The notes under the pieces: model-generated
Databases searched by the model: none
Told to the model about the DNA's origin: nothing
What the model saw: only the letters and a program-made list of their open reading frames with translations
NCBI RefSeq assembly: GCF_000178855.1
Contig: NZ_ADVG01000001.1
Span: forward strand, 1,612,001 to 1,676,000
Origin: Ktedonobacter racemifer DSM 44963
GTDB lineage: Bacteria > Chloroflexota > Ktedonobacteria > Ktedonobacterales > Ktedonobacteraceae
Reading direction: 5' to 3'
DNA length: 64,000 bases
Made by a program: the position numbers and the translations under genes
In this document: positions 8,818-16,782 of the stretch, piece after piece
Numbering within the stretch: the stretch's first letter is position 1
Layout: each line of letters opens with the position of its first letter

Positions 8818-9150
8818 ATGACTGAATTTAACAAAGAGCAGGCGCTTAGTCGCTATATCGAACTGTGGGAGAGGAGACATGCTGAGTTCGATCAACTCCC
8901 TGATGTCAAGCGCAGAGTCGCCCGAGGGGACTACGAGTTCTTTTCGAGCGTTGACGTCGAATTGAAGGAGCTTCAGCAGGAAGCACAACGAAATGGCTTT
9001 CTCCTCGACTCGAGTTGGGACGGAAGCAAGCTTGTGAACACGATAGAGCAGATGACACCAGAGGAGCATGAAGCCTACCTTGCCGAAGAGCAGGCACAAG
9101 CTCTGGAGGACCTGAAGTGGAAATACTCGGAGGGGCTGCTTGAGCCATGA
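8818..9150 (+). CDS. Small acidic helical protein, complete copy
   Basis: A 110-residue protein. The ATG at 8818 is chosen because AAGAGGT precedes it; an upstream ATG at 8779 has no such site. The sequence is rich in Glu, Leu and Arg (YIELWERRHAEF, VELKELQQEAQ) and is predicted to be all helix, with a basic middle and an acidic C-terminus. No family recognised. The last 44 codons match the partial gene at 2-133. It is convergent with the cysteine-containing gene at 9520-9903, separated by a decayed TnpB segment. Confidence 0.65.
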   Translation: MTEFNKEQALSRYIELWERRHAEFDQLPDVKRRVARGDYEFFSSVDVELKELQQEAQRNGFLLDSSWDGSKLVNTIEQMTPEEHEAYLAEEQAQALEDLKWKYSEGLLEP

Positions 9151-9241
9151 AGGTCAAAAGGGGCATCAAAACCGAACTGGACCTGAACAGTAAGCAGTGC
9201 GTTTCTTCTGCTGATGTGCAGAAGTGGCTCGCTTAGCATAG

Positions 9242-9370
9242 AGTGAGCGGGTCTTTGTCCGCTTTGAGTGCGGCGTCGTGCTTGGTCGGGATTACTACGT
9301 CGCGATCAATTTATTTTTCGAATGTGCCACAGCATATTTTCTAAGCAAGCGTCTGTCTTTCTTGTATGTG
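9242..9370 (+). pseudogene. Relic of a TnpB C-terminal zinc-finger/RuvC-III segment
   Basis: The frame starting at 9242 reads SERVFVRFECGVVLGRDYY, which mirrors the TnpB/OrfB pattern in which a CxxC zinc finger is followed by CG-V-V-L-D-R-D-x-N-A-A-x-N. The first cysteines, the Asp before RD and the Asn are lost. It stops at a TGA near 9372. This relic lies in the 320 bp by which copy B exceeds copy A, so copy B was probably once interrupted by a tnpB element that decayed. Confidence 0.5.
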
Positions 9371-9519
9371 TGAGGCTTTTTCTCGGGAAGAGTGAGAAGA
9401 ACGTCCTTGCTTTTCCCTCTCTCGAGTTTCACGCACCAAGCAAATAAAGAGGAGAAGAAGGCGAAGATGCAATTTTGCGAACAGGCGTGCCAGGCAGCCA
9501 GTACAAGGATAAGCGTCTC

Positions 9520-9903
9520 TTAGCTCTTACGAGCGGTAAATATGTCATCGCGCCATTCCACAACCGTCCCGACGGGAAACTGTGAGGCAGCAGTAACGAT
9601 CTTTGCAATCGTCTTCTCAACCTTGACTTGCGGCCATCCTCCCCTTCTGAGGGAAGAACGGATCGCTTGCTCTAATGCAGGACGTCCACCTTCGAGCAGA
9701 GCGACTTTCATCGTCGTCGTGCCTGTTGAGGAGTGTACTCCGCATAAGGAGCGACGACACCCACACGCTCCATCAGCCTCTTCGCCCGTACAAGTGAAGA
9801 CAGGGAAGGTGACAATCTCCCCTTCGGGCACGAAGCAGAAATCGTTGTCGCGTTGTCCTTGGGTTTGCCTTGTTGCAACGAAGATGGGAATCGGTGTACT
9901 CAT
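9520..9903 (-). CDS. Small cysteine-containing protein of unknown function, copy B
   Basis: A 127-residue near-identical copy of the protein at 179-562: same NDFCFVPEGE and GACGCRRSLCG cluster, with differences such as TRQTQG for TSQTQG, KVEKT for GVEKT and VGTVVEW for IGTIVEW. Start at 9903 has GAGGAGG upstream. The substitutions that remain are conservative, so both copies may still be under selection. Upstream sequence differs completely from copy A beyond 9927, so the two copies probably have different promoters. Confidence 0.75.
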   Translation of the reverse strand: MSTPIPIFVATRQTQGQRDNDFCFVPEGEIVTFPVFTCTGEEADGACGCRRSLCGVHSSTGTTTMKVALLEGGRPALEQAIRSSLRRGGWPQVKVEKTIAKIVTAASQFPVGTVVEWRDDIFTARKS

Positions 9904-10189
9904 ACATGCCTCCTCTTCGTCATTAGGTGGGTCAGGCGCTGCGGTTATCAAGGGGTATTCAATTGCTAGCTGACCCACTTAGTGATAGTTAAGAAGTTTG
10001 CTCATCACTTGCTGATGCACCTGTTATTCTAGTAACCTTTAATCTAGCAATATACCCACATTCCGCAGTTTACGGTGAGAGAAAATATGATTCACAATAG
10101 GTAACACTAAGCAGACAGAGAATTTTTTGATAGAGATCCCACCCGCTTTTTCCTTACCTTACCGAAAATCCCTTTTCTCGTCAAGATTT

Positions 10190-10302
10190 CTGCGGAATGT
10201 GGGTTCTAAAATTAAGGCAGACATTTTAAAGCTTTCTAAGGATTTTTCTAAAGTTATCCCGAATTTTTTGATTTTTCTAAAATTAGCGCGGACGGCACTG
10301 TC
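10190..10302 (-). repeat. Inverted left-type transposon end
   Basis: Read on the minus strand this begins GTGCCGTCCGCGC and carries TAATTTTAGAAAAA, TAACTTTAGAAAAA and TTAATTTTAGAA, the same terminus and cores as the left end at 799-902. The two ends therefore face each other as imperfect inverted repeats 9.5 kb apart. Confidence 0.5.
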
Positions 10303-10332
10303 ATTATTCCCAGGGTTTTGCAGATTGATAAG

Positions 10333-10460
10333 ACCATAGTTTTGCAGAGCGTGATAGCTGTCTGAGCTTGAGGAGAAAAGCGGCTAACTACGATTCTGGA
10401 TTTTTGTGTAACTGGCCGTCTTGATGAGGAAGCATGATTTTGCAGAAAAACTTCACGAAT
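10333..10460 (+). repeat. Right-type end motifs
   Basis: Two copies: CCATAGTTTTGCAG (10335-10348) and GGAAGCATGATTTTGCAG (10428-10445). The second is followed by AAAAACTTCA exactly as the copy at 8596 is. There is no protein-coding sequence between 9978 and 10735 that I trust. Confidence 0.45.
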
Positions 10461-10554
10461 AGTAGAAACCAGGGCAAATTTTCTGGCACGCTTAAGAGCG
10501 AGCCGTGCCTGGCTTTGGGTGGCCAGTCTCTTTACTGCTGAATTCGTTTCTTTA

Positions 10555-10645
10555 ATTGAAGGTATGGCCAGGAGGCGCAAAATTACGCGAGCTCGTAGGC
10601 GAAAGGGCATTCTAGAAGTCAGAACCGCATCTCGTGACGAATGGG
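10555..10645 (+). pseudogene. Internal fragment of the small gene family of 20990
   Basis: The frame reads ARRRKITRARRRKGILEV then RTASRDEWVE, equal to residues of about 30 to 56 of the protein at 20990-21232. Both ends are missing. It is the third member of this family in the window and lies next to right-type end motifs, as the intact copy lies next to a left-type end. Confidence 0.65.
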
Positions 10646-10735
10646 TGGAGGCGAGAGTGACAGACAACAGGGGCCGTCACTGATAACCCCTGAAAAACTT
10701 GCACATCCGTTGTTGGGTAGGTGATATCTGCGTAT

Positions 10736-12469
10736 CTACAGCTTTGCTTTCGCCAGTTCATCTTTCAACGCAGGCAGGTTGCGGTTTTGCTGACGGAGCG
10801 TCGCCATGTAACTGGCCCATGCTCCACGCTCACCAATCTTCTCATACACGGAGCGCACCTTTGCCAGAAATGTACATGCCTCGTGGTACTGCTTACGATC
10901 ACGTTGGGCAATCAGTCGTTCGGCACGCTGCTGATACAGTGTGATGGCCTCATGTGGATCGGTCTCTTCGGCAGCTTGAGCAACCCTCAGATCAATGCCA
11001 TATCCGTAGTCACCTTCGTAGGTCGTACCATAGCGATCCTTCTTCGCTAACTCCTTCAGTTGCAATAAGGCTTTGTCAATCTCGCCTTCGTCCAACGCGA
11101 TCTCAATCAAGGGTCTGGTGGTTTTCGACGCTACCAAGAAAGCAAGCAATGCTGGCCGAAGCGTCTGCCAGCAGTCAAGTTGTCTGGCAAGGTCACGTAG
11201 CCTCTGGTAGTGTTTGAGCAAAGGCTGTGTACGGAACAACGTTTCGGTTATTTCCAACGTGGCAGTGTAGTTCTCCCTGGCCTGATAATATGTTTGCAGC
11301 CATTCCAAGACGCGCACGGCTGGTTTCTCTTTGCTGCGTGCTTTCACCAGACGCTCGGCCACAGCATCCTGTTGGTGAGGAATGAAGAGGTCAGCAAGTC
11401 CCAGGAATTGATCATCATTATCTATCGACTGCGTTTCTCGCGCTGCCTCGTCAATATGCCCAAGCGTTAAGAGCCGATCAATCAGGTAGGAGGTGAGTCC
11501 GGCCTCACGACAGATATGCAGGTAAGCTTCATCCTCCAGAGTCTCTTTTTGCAGGTCCAGCAAGAACTTGCCATAGCTCTGACGTACGGAGCCGCCGGCC
11601 TTTGTCAGGAGCGTACGAATCTGCTCCGCAAGTCTGTCTCGTTCCAGCGATGTTGTGTATCTCACGAGTTGGTCCGCTGTGCTGGTCGTAAAACCGTGAC
11701 TCTCATATACATCTTGTCTATAGATGTCAAATAACACTTCTCTACACTTCTCACGCGCCACCCGATCAGTCCGCTCGTCAGCCAGACAGTGACCCAATGC
11801 TTCAATACACTCCCCGATAAACTCCTCTAACTCTTCCTCTTCTGGATAGTACGCTTCTTCTTCGGAGTAATCATCATACGCCTCTTCTTCCTCAAAGTAG
11901 AGATGAGATTTCTCGAAGATCTCTGTTACCAGCATTTCATAGATCGTAACAGCACCGAGGTAATCTTGTTGCAGCAATAGCCGATCAGCCTCCTGCTTTA
12001 CTTTTGCCAATTCCTCGGCAATGCGTGGTACATTACGTTGAAATACAGTGGCGATCTGGTGATGGTAGGTTGCCGGGTTGACGGAGAGGATCTTTTGCGC
12101 CGGGCGGATGAGGTAGCCGTCGGGGTGGCGCACCCAGAATTGTCGCAGGTGCCAGGGAAAATCTGCCAGCTCACGTAGAATATCGGCCCCGGCTTGTTGA
12201 GCCTGGCGATAGACAGCATCTATGTTCTCTACAAGGAGTATAATCTCAACGCCGCTACCGCGCTGCCCCGACGGGAGAAGGTGCGGGCGTTCGGATGCCC
12301 AGTAGGGGGCGTCATCAGGGGCCAGGAGTATGGAGGTCTCGCCAGATGACAATTCAACAAATCCGTTTGTTTCGAGAGCGATGACACGAAAGCCCAGGAC
12401 GTGCTCGAACCACCTGATAGATTGCTCTAAATCACTCACACATAGCTCCACCCAACTTGTTCTGGTCAT
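10736..12469 (-). CDS. VOC (glyoxalase-fold) domain fused to a TPR-like repeat protein
   Basis: A 577-residue protein. Residues 1-125 form a vicinal-oxygen-chelate domain of the glyoxalase/bleomycin-resistance type (WVELCVSDLEQSIRWFEHVL, GVEIILLVENIDAVY, FWVRHPDGYLIRPA). From residue 145 on it is an all-helical TPR-like protein clearly homologous to the C-terminal parts of the neighbours at 13740-15530 and 16783-18414; they share the ending pattern RGAWASYMATLRQQNRNLPALKDEL-like, with ALKDEL/TLKEEL/ALKEEL in each. There is an acidic stretch near 200-220. The gene starts 8 bp after the stop of the gene at 12477, so they are co-transcribed. The VOC domain appears to replace the SWIM or other N-terminus of its paralogues. 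Function unknown. Confidence 0.75.
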   Translation of the reverse strand: MTRTSWVELCVSDLEQSIRWFEHVLGFRVIALETNGFVELSSGETSILLAPDDAPYWASERPHLLPSGQRGSGVEIILLVENIDAVYRQAQQAGADILRELADFPWHLRQFWVRHPDGYLIRPAQKILSVNPATYHHQIATVFQRNVPRIAEELAKVKQEADRLLLQQDYLGAVTIYEMLVTEIFEKSHLYFEEEEAYDDYSEEEAYYPEEEELEEFIGECIEALGHCLADERTDRVAREKCREVLFDIYRQDVYESHGFTTSTADQLVRYTTSLERDRLAEQIRTLLTKAGGSVRQSYGKFLLDLQKETLEDEAYLHICREAGLTSYLIDRLLTLGHIDEAARETQSIDNDDQFLGLADLFIPHQQDAVAERLVKARSKEKPAVRVLEWLQTYYQARENYTATLEITETLFRTQPLLKHYQRLRDLARQLDCWQTLRPALLAFLVASKTTRPLIEIALDEGEIDKALLQLKELAKKDRYGTTYEGDYGYGIDLRVAQAAEETDPHEAITLYQQRAERLIAQRDRKQYHEACTFLAKVRSVYEKIGERGAWASYMATLRQQNRNLPALKDELAKAKL

Positions 12470-12476
12470 GATTCAC

Positions 12477-13166
12477 TTACCTTTCGCCCTTTGCTAATCC
12501 TGCGATCAATGTCTCGTATGACAGGCGACTGGCCCCACTGCCCCATCTGCTCTCTCTGGTTGGCTTGATGGGAGCAAGTACATCACGGACCCACGTTGTA
12601 ATGATCTCTCGTTCCTCCGCTGTGGTGTTGCCTATCAGAAGCGCAGGAATGTCTTCATCCAGATCCATGCCACTATCAGTATAGAAGCGATAGATGGCAA
12701 AGAGTGCCTGTAAGACACGCAGTCGTATCTGCTGGTTGTCTTCCTCGCCAGCAAAACACGAGTCCAACCCATCAATACTGCTCTGAAGCATGAGGCTAAA
12801 GGCAATATATTCGTCTTGATAGTCATTATAGTGTGTAATGATCTCAGTGATGAGCACTTCATAGATCGTGAGTGCTGCGGCGTATTGCTGCTGCTTCACA
12901 AACCCATCAGCAATAGCCTTGATCGCGGTGAGCCGTCGTTCGACTTCGTGGCGTTTACGCTGGCGTGGCTGATCTCCCGCTGCCATAGCAGCCAGAACCT
13001 GTTGCCGATATACTTCCGGGTCAAGTGAGACCTCTTGTGCTCCAGATGTGGGGAGCGGCGTCGTGAGCAGCCATTGCACATCTGGCTCCTGACGCAGCAT
13101 CTGTTGAATAATGGCAATGAGTTCGGTTTTCTCACGCTGTTCGAGCTTTTTCTGTAGCGCTTTCAT
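12477..13166 (-). CDS. Truncated paralogue of the SWIM/TPR family (N-terminal half)
   Basis: A 229-residue protein starting at 13166 (GAGGA upstream). It aligns with about residues 95-330 of the SWIM protein at 13740-15530: a leucine-rich start (LQKKLEQREKTELIAIIQQM), the segment VQWLLTTPLP matching VEWQLTMPPP, and DPEVYRQQVLAAM matching DTDEYRRQVDAAF. It ends soon after EREIITTWVRDVL with a unique tail, where the paralogues continue for another 270 residues. The downstream gene (10736-12469) supplies that missing half behind a VOC domain, so an ancestral gene may have been split by insertion of the VOC module. Confidence 0.65.
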   Translation of the reverse strand: MKALQKKLEQREKTELIAIIQQMLRQEPDVQWLLTTPLPTSGAQEVSLDPEVYRQQVLAAMAAGDQPRQRKRHEVERRLTAIKAIADGFVKQQQYAAALTIYEVLITEIITHYNDYQDEYIAFSLMLQSSIDGLDSCFAGEEDNQQIRLRVLQALFAIYRFYTDSGMDLDEDIPALLIGNTTAEEREIITTWVRDVLAPIKPTRESRWGSGASRLSYETLIAGLAKGER

Positions 13167-13340
13167 CACTTGTTCCTCTAAAGAAGTGGTATGTATCGTA
13201 CAGTACGATCTTATCATGGATGTATAGGGAGAGCAGCGGAGACCTTTGGTTCTCTTTCTCATGATCGATAAATCATCCAGGACGGCTACACAAGTTTTTC
13301 CGTCTACTTTTGCTTTCTCCTACGCTCTTCGCGTATTTGC

Positions 13341-13649
13341 TCACGCACCGATTTCAACGCGCCGCTGGCTTCCCAACAAGCGGATAAACCATAGTTGCTC
13401 TGGGTGGTTAAGCATGAGATCTGGTATCTTCCCATCTACGACAGCATACGGATGTTCCCATCCTGCATCACCCATATAGAGTATGCCGTGTTCCTGCTCA
13501 TAGTCATACAGGAAGACAGCCTGCTCACCATTCTGGTTCTCGAAGTAACTGCGATAAACGCCGGAAAAGGTTTGCGCATCAATTTGCGGCGGTATACCAC
13601 AAGCTTCTCCATGATGATTGGTGACTTGAAACAGTGGTTGGTTACTCAT
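13341..13649 (-). CDS. Hypothetical 102-residue protein
   Basis: Start at 13649 is preceded by TGGAGGA. The protein (MSNQPLFQVTNHHGEACG) has alternating polar and aromatic residues (FLYDYEQEHGILYMGDAGWE) typical of a small beta-rich fold, and a C-terminal helix (HPEQLWFIRLLGSQRR). No cysteine cluster, signal or membrane segment. It lies inside the SWIM/TPR cluster, on the same strand, 91 bp downstream of the SWIM gene. I do not recognise the family. Confidence 0.6.
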   Translation of the reverse strand: MSNQPLFQVTNHHGEACGIPPQIDAQTFSGVYRSYFENQNGEQAVFLYDYEQEHGILYMGDAGWEHPYAVVDGKIPDLMLNHPEQLWFIRLLGSQRRVEIGA

Positions 13650-13739
13650 TAAATCCTCCAGTGCCTTGCCTCACCTCATGAAAGAGCTGAGCAGGAACGT
13701 ATTCCTCTTGCTTGAGACGATCGGTCATCACATTTTTCC

Positions 13740-15530
13740 TTACAAACCAGCTACGGCCAGTTCTTCCTTCAAAGTGGAGAGTCGACTATGCAGCTTGCGT
13801 AACGAGGCGATGTAGTTTGTCCGCTGCTCAGGTTCATCCAACTTCTCATACAGGGACCGAATTTTTACCAGGTATCGACACGCAACTTGATAGTTGCCGC
13901 GTCCACGCTCAGTGATGAGATGCTCAACGTGTTGCTGGTAGAGGTCTATCGAAGCGTGAGGATAGGCCTCTTCTGTGCGTTCAGCGGCTTTTAGCGCTAC
14001 GTCAGGAGTACGAGCATAGTCGTACTTCCATTGATACCCCTCATGACCATGGGGCCTTGCCGCTTCTAGTAAATGGAGTGCTTGCTCACTATCGCCTTCA
14101 TCGAGTGCAATTTCTACCAGGGTAGAGGTGTTATGCATGGTTTTCAGAAACGTATGGGTTGCTTGCCGCGCCGCTTCCCAGGTTCCAAGTTGGATCGCGA
14201 GTTCGCGTATTTTCTGGTACTCCGCAAGCCATGGTCGCTTACGGAAAATGAGTTCGGCCATCTCAAGTGCTGCTGCAAGATGATTCTTCGCCAGGTGGTG
14301 GTTTTTCAGCCATTCCGCCGCAATGGTATGCCTTTCCTGCTGAGCCTTTTCATACATCATACGTTCAATCGCGACGTCCTGCCCATACTGAACAAAGAGG
14401 TCTGCAAGCTTCACCACCTGCCAACCATCAACCTGGCTCGCATCCTGAACAGCTTCATCCACCCGACTCAGCTCCAGCAGTCGGGCGACGACTTCCTGGA
14501 CACTCTTTGTCTCACGACCGATCCGCAGGAATTCCTCATCGCTCAGTCTGTCTGCCTCCAAAGCTAACAGCAGGCTACCATAGTGCTGCCAACGCCACTC
14601 GCTCTCCTGCTTGTTTTGTTGAAGTTCGGCAAGGGCAGCGTGAACCCATTGTGCAATCTGGTGTTTTTCTTCAGGCGTAGTAGATTGGAGGAATTCGGAT
14701 GGAATATCTTTCGTCAGACCAAATCCACCATGATCGACATCAAAACGGTACACCTCAAAAATGGCCGTGAGAATCTGCTTGCGGAGTAGCTCATCATCTG
14801 GCTCGTTCTCCAGGCAGGCACCCAGACCCTCGACACACTCTTGCACAATGCGACCCAGAGCTCCATCCTCATCATGATAGGAAGAGTAATAGCTGAGAGT
14901 TTCTCTTGCCACCACTTCATAGATCGCTGCCGAGTTGGCATAGTTCCGTTGTTGAGCGAAGTGAACGGCAGTAGCAGTAATTGTAGAGAGATCAGATGAG
15001 ATACCATAGACGGCATCCCACTCGCGGCTGGCATGTTGAAAAGCAGCATCGACCTGACGGCGATACTCATCGGTATCGACCGGCACACGTTTATGACCGG
15101 GCGGAGGTGGCATAGTGAGTTGCCATTCCACCTCTGGTTGTTTCTGGAATAACTGCTTGATGAGTGTGAGTAACTGGGCTTTGCTCTGTCGCTCCAGGAT
15201 GGTATCGATATCGTCCATCTGGGTGAACGCTCCTGGCCGCATGTGCCAGGTGAGGAGCAATGCCGCAACATGCTCGCATGCGCACTTCCCATCTATTGAA
15301 GTATCTCCTGAACAGGAGCAAAGAGTCGTCGTGATACTGGTATCGTCAAATGCGACCTGTACACGATACGGTTCGGGAAGCGAGCCGTAGCAATAGGCTT
15401 TGAGAATCATGCCTTGCCGTACTGGGCCAACAATGGCACCATTACGGACAGACTGCTGACCCTTCGAGAAGTTTTGCTTGCCGACAAAGCGACGGATATC
15501 GTGCTCAGTCAGTGCGAGGATGCTCTTCAT
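13740..15530 (-). CDS. SWIM zinc-finger protein with TPR-like C-terminus
   Basis: A 596-residue protein. The N-terminal 30 residues (ALTEHDIRRFVGKQNFSKGQ) and the CxC...CxH element (CSC and CACEH near residues 72-88) make a SWIM zinc finger, known in other proteins to bind DNA or protein. The remaining 500 residues are helical repeats shared with the neighbours at 10736-12469, 12477-13166 and 16783-18414. Its ATG overlaps the TGA of a 42-codon remnant of another paralogue (15527-15655). Genes of this type occur widely without a proven function. The local expansion, together with the partner gene at 19488-20618, suggests a co-evolving set. Confidence 0.85.
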   Translation of the reverse strand: MKSILALTEHDIRRFVGKQNFSKGQQSVRNGAIVGPVRQGMILKAYCYGSLPEPYRVQVAFDDTSITTTLCSCSGDTSIDGKCACEHVAALLLTWHMRPGAFTQMDDIDTILERQSKAQLLTLIKQLFQKQPEVEWQLTMPPPPGHKRVPVDTDEYRRQVDAAFQHASREWDAVYGISSDLSTITATAVHFAQQRNYANSAAIYEVVARETLSYYSSYHDEDGALGRIVQECVEGLGACLENEPDDELLRKQILTAIFEVYRFDVDHGGFGLTKDIPSEFLQSTTPEEKHQIAQWVHAALAELQQNKQESEWRWQHYGSLLLALEADRLSDEEFLRIGRETKSVQEVVARLLELSRVDEAVQDASQVDGWQVVKLADLFVQYGQDVAIERMMYEKAQQERHTIAAEWLKNHHLAKNHLAAALEMAELIFRKRPWLAEYQKIRELAIQLGTWEAARQATHTFLKTMHNTSTLVEIALDEGDSEQALHLLEAARPHGHEGYQWKYDYARTPDVALKAAERTEEAYPHASIDLYQQHVEHLITERGRGNYQVACRYLVKIRSLYEKLDEPEQRTNYIASLRKLHSRLSTLKEELAVAGL

Positions 15531-15655
15531 TTCCGGGTTCCCTTTACAAGCAAGTTCTCGTAGCGCTGGCGAATGGAAGTCGCTCCCAATTTCGTCTCTT
15601 GGCTAGCGGAAGGAGCGTCTTGTACCCAACTGACGATGACTTCTCGTTCCTGCAT
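15527..15655 (-). pseudogene. Remnant of another SWIM/TPR paralogue
   Basis: A 42-codon frame starting at 15655 reads MQEREVIVSWVQDAPSASQE and continues to RYENLLVKGTRK. It matches the end of the 12477-13166 protein (EEREIITTWVRDVL and SYETLIAGLAKGER). No homologous N-terminal part is visible upstream. Its stop codon overlaps the start of the SWIM gene as ATGA, which could couple translation. Confidence 0.55.
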
Positions 15656-15767
15656 CAATGAGTGTAGAATGTGAGTACTAGGTACCTTCCTGCCTGATTT
15701 CCCCAACTATTCTACCACAACTGAACTGAGCTTGCCCCTGTTTGATGGTTTCTCTGAAAACCTCTAA

Positions 15768-15786
15768 GGTGGCTTACCTAGCCACC
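15768..15786 (-). terminator. Terminator-like hairpin
   Basis: GGTGGCT pairs with AGCCACC around a 5-nt loop, with a short T run on the minus-strand side. It lies 12 bp beyond the end of the broken TPR gene. Confidence 0.4.
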
Positions 15787-15797
15787 AGGGGTTACCT

Positions 15798-16720
15798 TCA
15801 CCGCATACCTTGGTACGGATTGAGAAAGAAGCGGTAGCGCGGAGGCTGTTTGCCAAGCTGTGTTGTGGCTTTCTTTTTTCGATTGGCCATCGATAAGTTG
15901 CTACTCCTTAATAAAAGTGATTGATTGGTTGAGCTTGCTGCCCTTAACGGCTCATTGAGTTCAACCCGAACAGGTGGACCTGTTCGTCGAGATGTACGGA
16001 GCACGACAAGATTGCTTTTGGCGATTGCATAGTCAGGATCGATCTCAAGTGCGCGCTTCAAAGCCGCTTCGGCTTCATCGTAGCGTTCCTGCATCATCAG
16101 GCAGATTCCCAGATTCCCCCAGGGCTGCCTGCGGTAAGCAGTCTCCCATGGCAATTGATGTTTGAAATGCCTGCCCGGCCTCCTCTTTCTTCCCGCTTTC
16201 CATGAGGAGCAGGCCCTGCTGGAAAAGGGTTTCTTGCTCGATCAATTGATCCACCATAAAGTCAGGTCCGCGCAATGTGATGGGACTTTTCCGTGAGCTG
16301 ACGACTGAACTGCAACGCTTCATCGAACTGCTCAGTCAGTTCACTTCTTGTGTTCAGTTCGATGGCCCGCTCAATGTCGCGTAACGCTTGACCAAAGCGC
16401 ATGGTAAAGCGATTTGCCATACTTCGGTTGTACCAGAGTTCGGCGTTCTTCGGTTCGAGAGTACGCGCCTGGGTAAACGCGTCATAGCTTTGCGGGAAGT
16501 GCTGAAGCATGCCCTGGGCAGTTCCCAGTTGTGCCAGCACATCAGCGCGCTGCGGCGCATGCTGTGGGAGATAGTTCAACAGGCGCTCGCAGGTAGCCAC
16601 TGCCTCAACATAGTTTCTTTGCACGATCTGGGACCCAATGAGGTCGAGCTGTTTATCAACTGGTGAGACGTTGGTGATGATGCGGTTTTTCTTTTTCGAT
16701 GTATGTGCTTTTTTCGCCAT
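15798..16720 (-). pseudogene. TPR protein gene broken by two frameshifts
   Basis: Three overlapping minus-strand frames together make one tetratricopeptide protein. Frame 1 (start 16720; MAKKAHTSKKKNRI) carries TPR-like units up to QFSRQLTEKS near 16275. The reading then continues in a second frame (KSPITLRGPDFMVDQLIEQE) to about 16135, and in a third (PWGNLGICLMMQERYDEAEA) to the stop at 15798. Each shift needs one indel, which could be real decay or sequencing error. The last 30 residues (MANRKKKATTQLGKQPPRYR) have their own AAGGAG upstream and match the start of the zinc-ribbon protein at 21269, so they are probably the remnant of a separate gene fused by loss of a stop. Confidence 0.65.
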
Positions 16721-16751
16721 CGTTCGTTCTCCTCACTTTCCCTGGTCACGC

Positions 16752-16777
16752 GCAGCGAAGCCACGTGGCTTCGCTGC
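16752..16777. terminator. Perfect 26-bp palindrome between two genes
   Basis: GCAGCGAAGCCAC is followed directly by its reverse complement. It sits 5 bp beyond the stop of the gene at 16783 on the minus strand and upstream of the TPR gene start at 16720. It could act as a terminator or a regulatory cruciform; there is no T tract. Confidence 0.45.
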
Positions 16778-16782
16778 CCCCA

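Larger units (their letters stand above)
9018..9927. repeat. Copy B of the duplicated two-gene segment
   Basis: Direct repeat of 1-586. It matches at both outer parts (9018-9170 and 9490-9927), while 9170-9490 has no counterpart in copy A. The two copies flank the DNA that carries the pentapeptide gene, the hexosaminidase and the nuclease-transposase fusion. Confidence 0.8.

Noticed and set aside
9542..9973. 143-codon frame opposite the 9520-9903 gene, and the matching frame at 201-527
   Set aside because: They are antisense to the duplicated cysteine-containing gene; the sense protein has the better motifs and ribosome site.
799..10302. A single transposon bounded by the inverted left-type ends at 799 and 10302
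   Set aside because: No target duplication can be seen and other ends lie between them, so nested or adjacent units are equally likely; not called as one element.
10254..10667. 137-codon minus-strand frame
   Set aside because: It covers the inverted left-type end, right-type motifs and a gene fragment read in the wrong strand.
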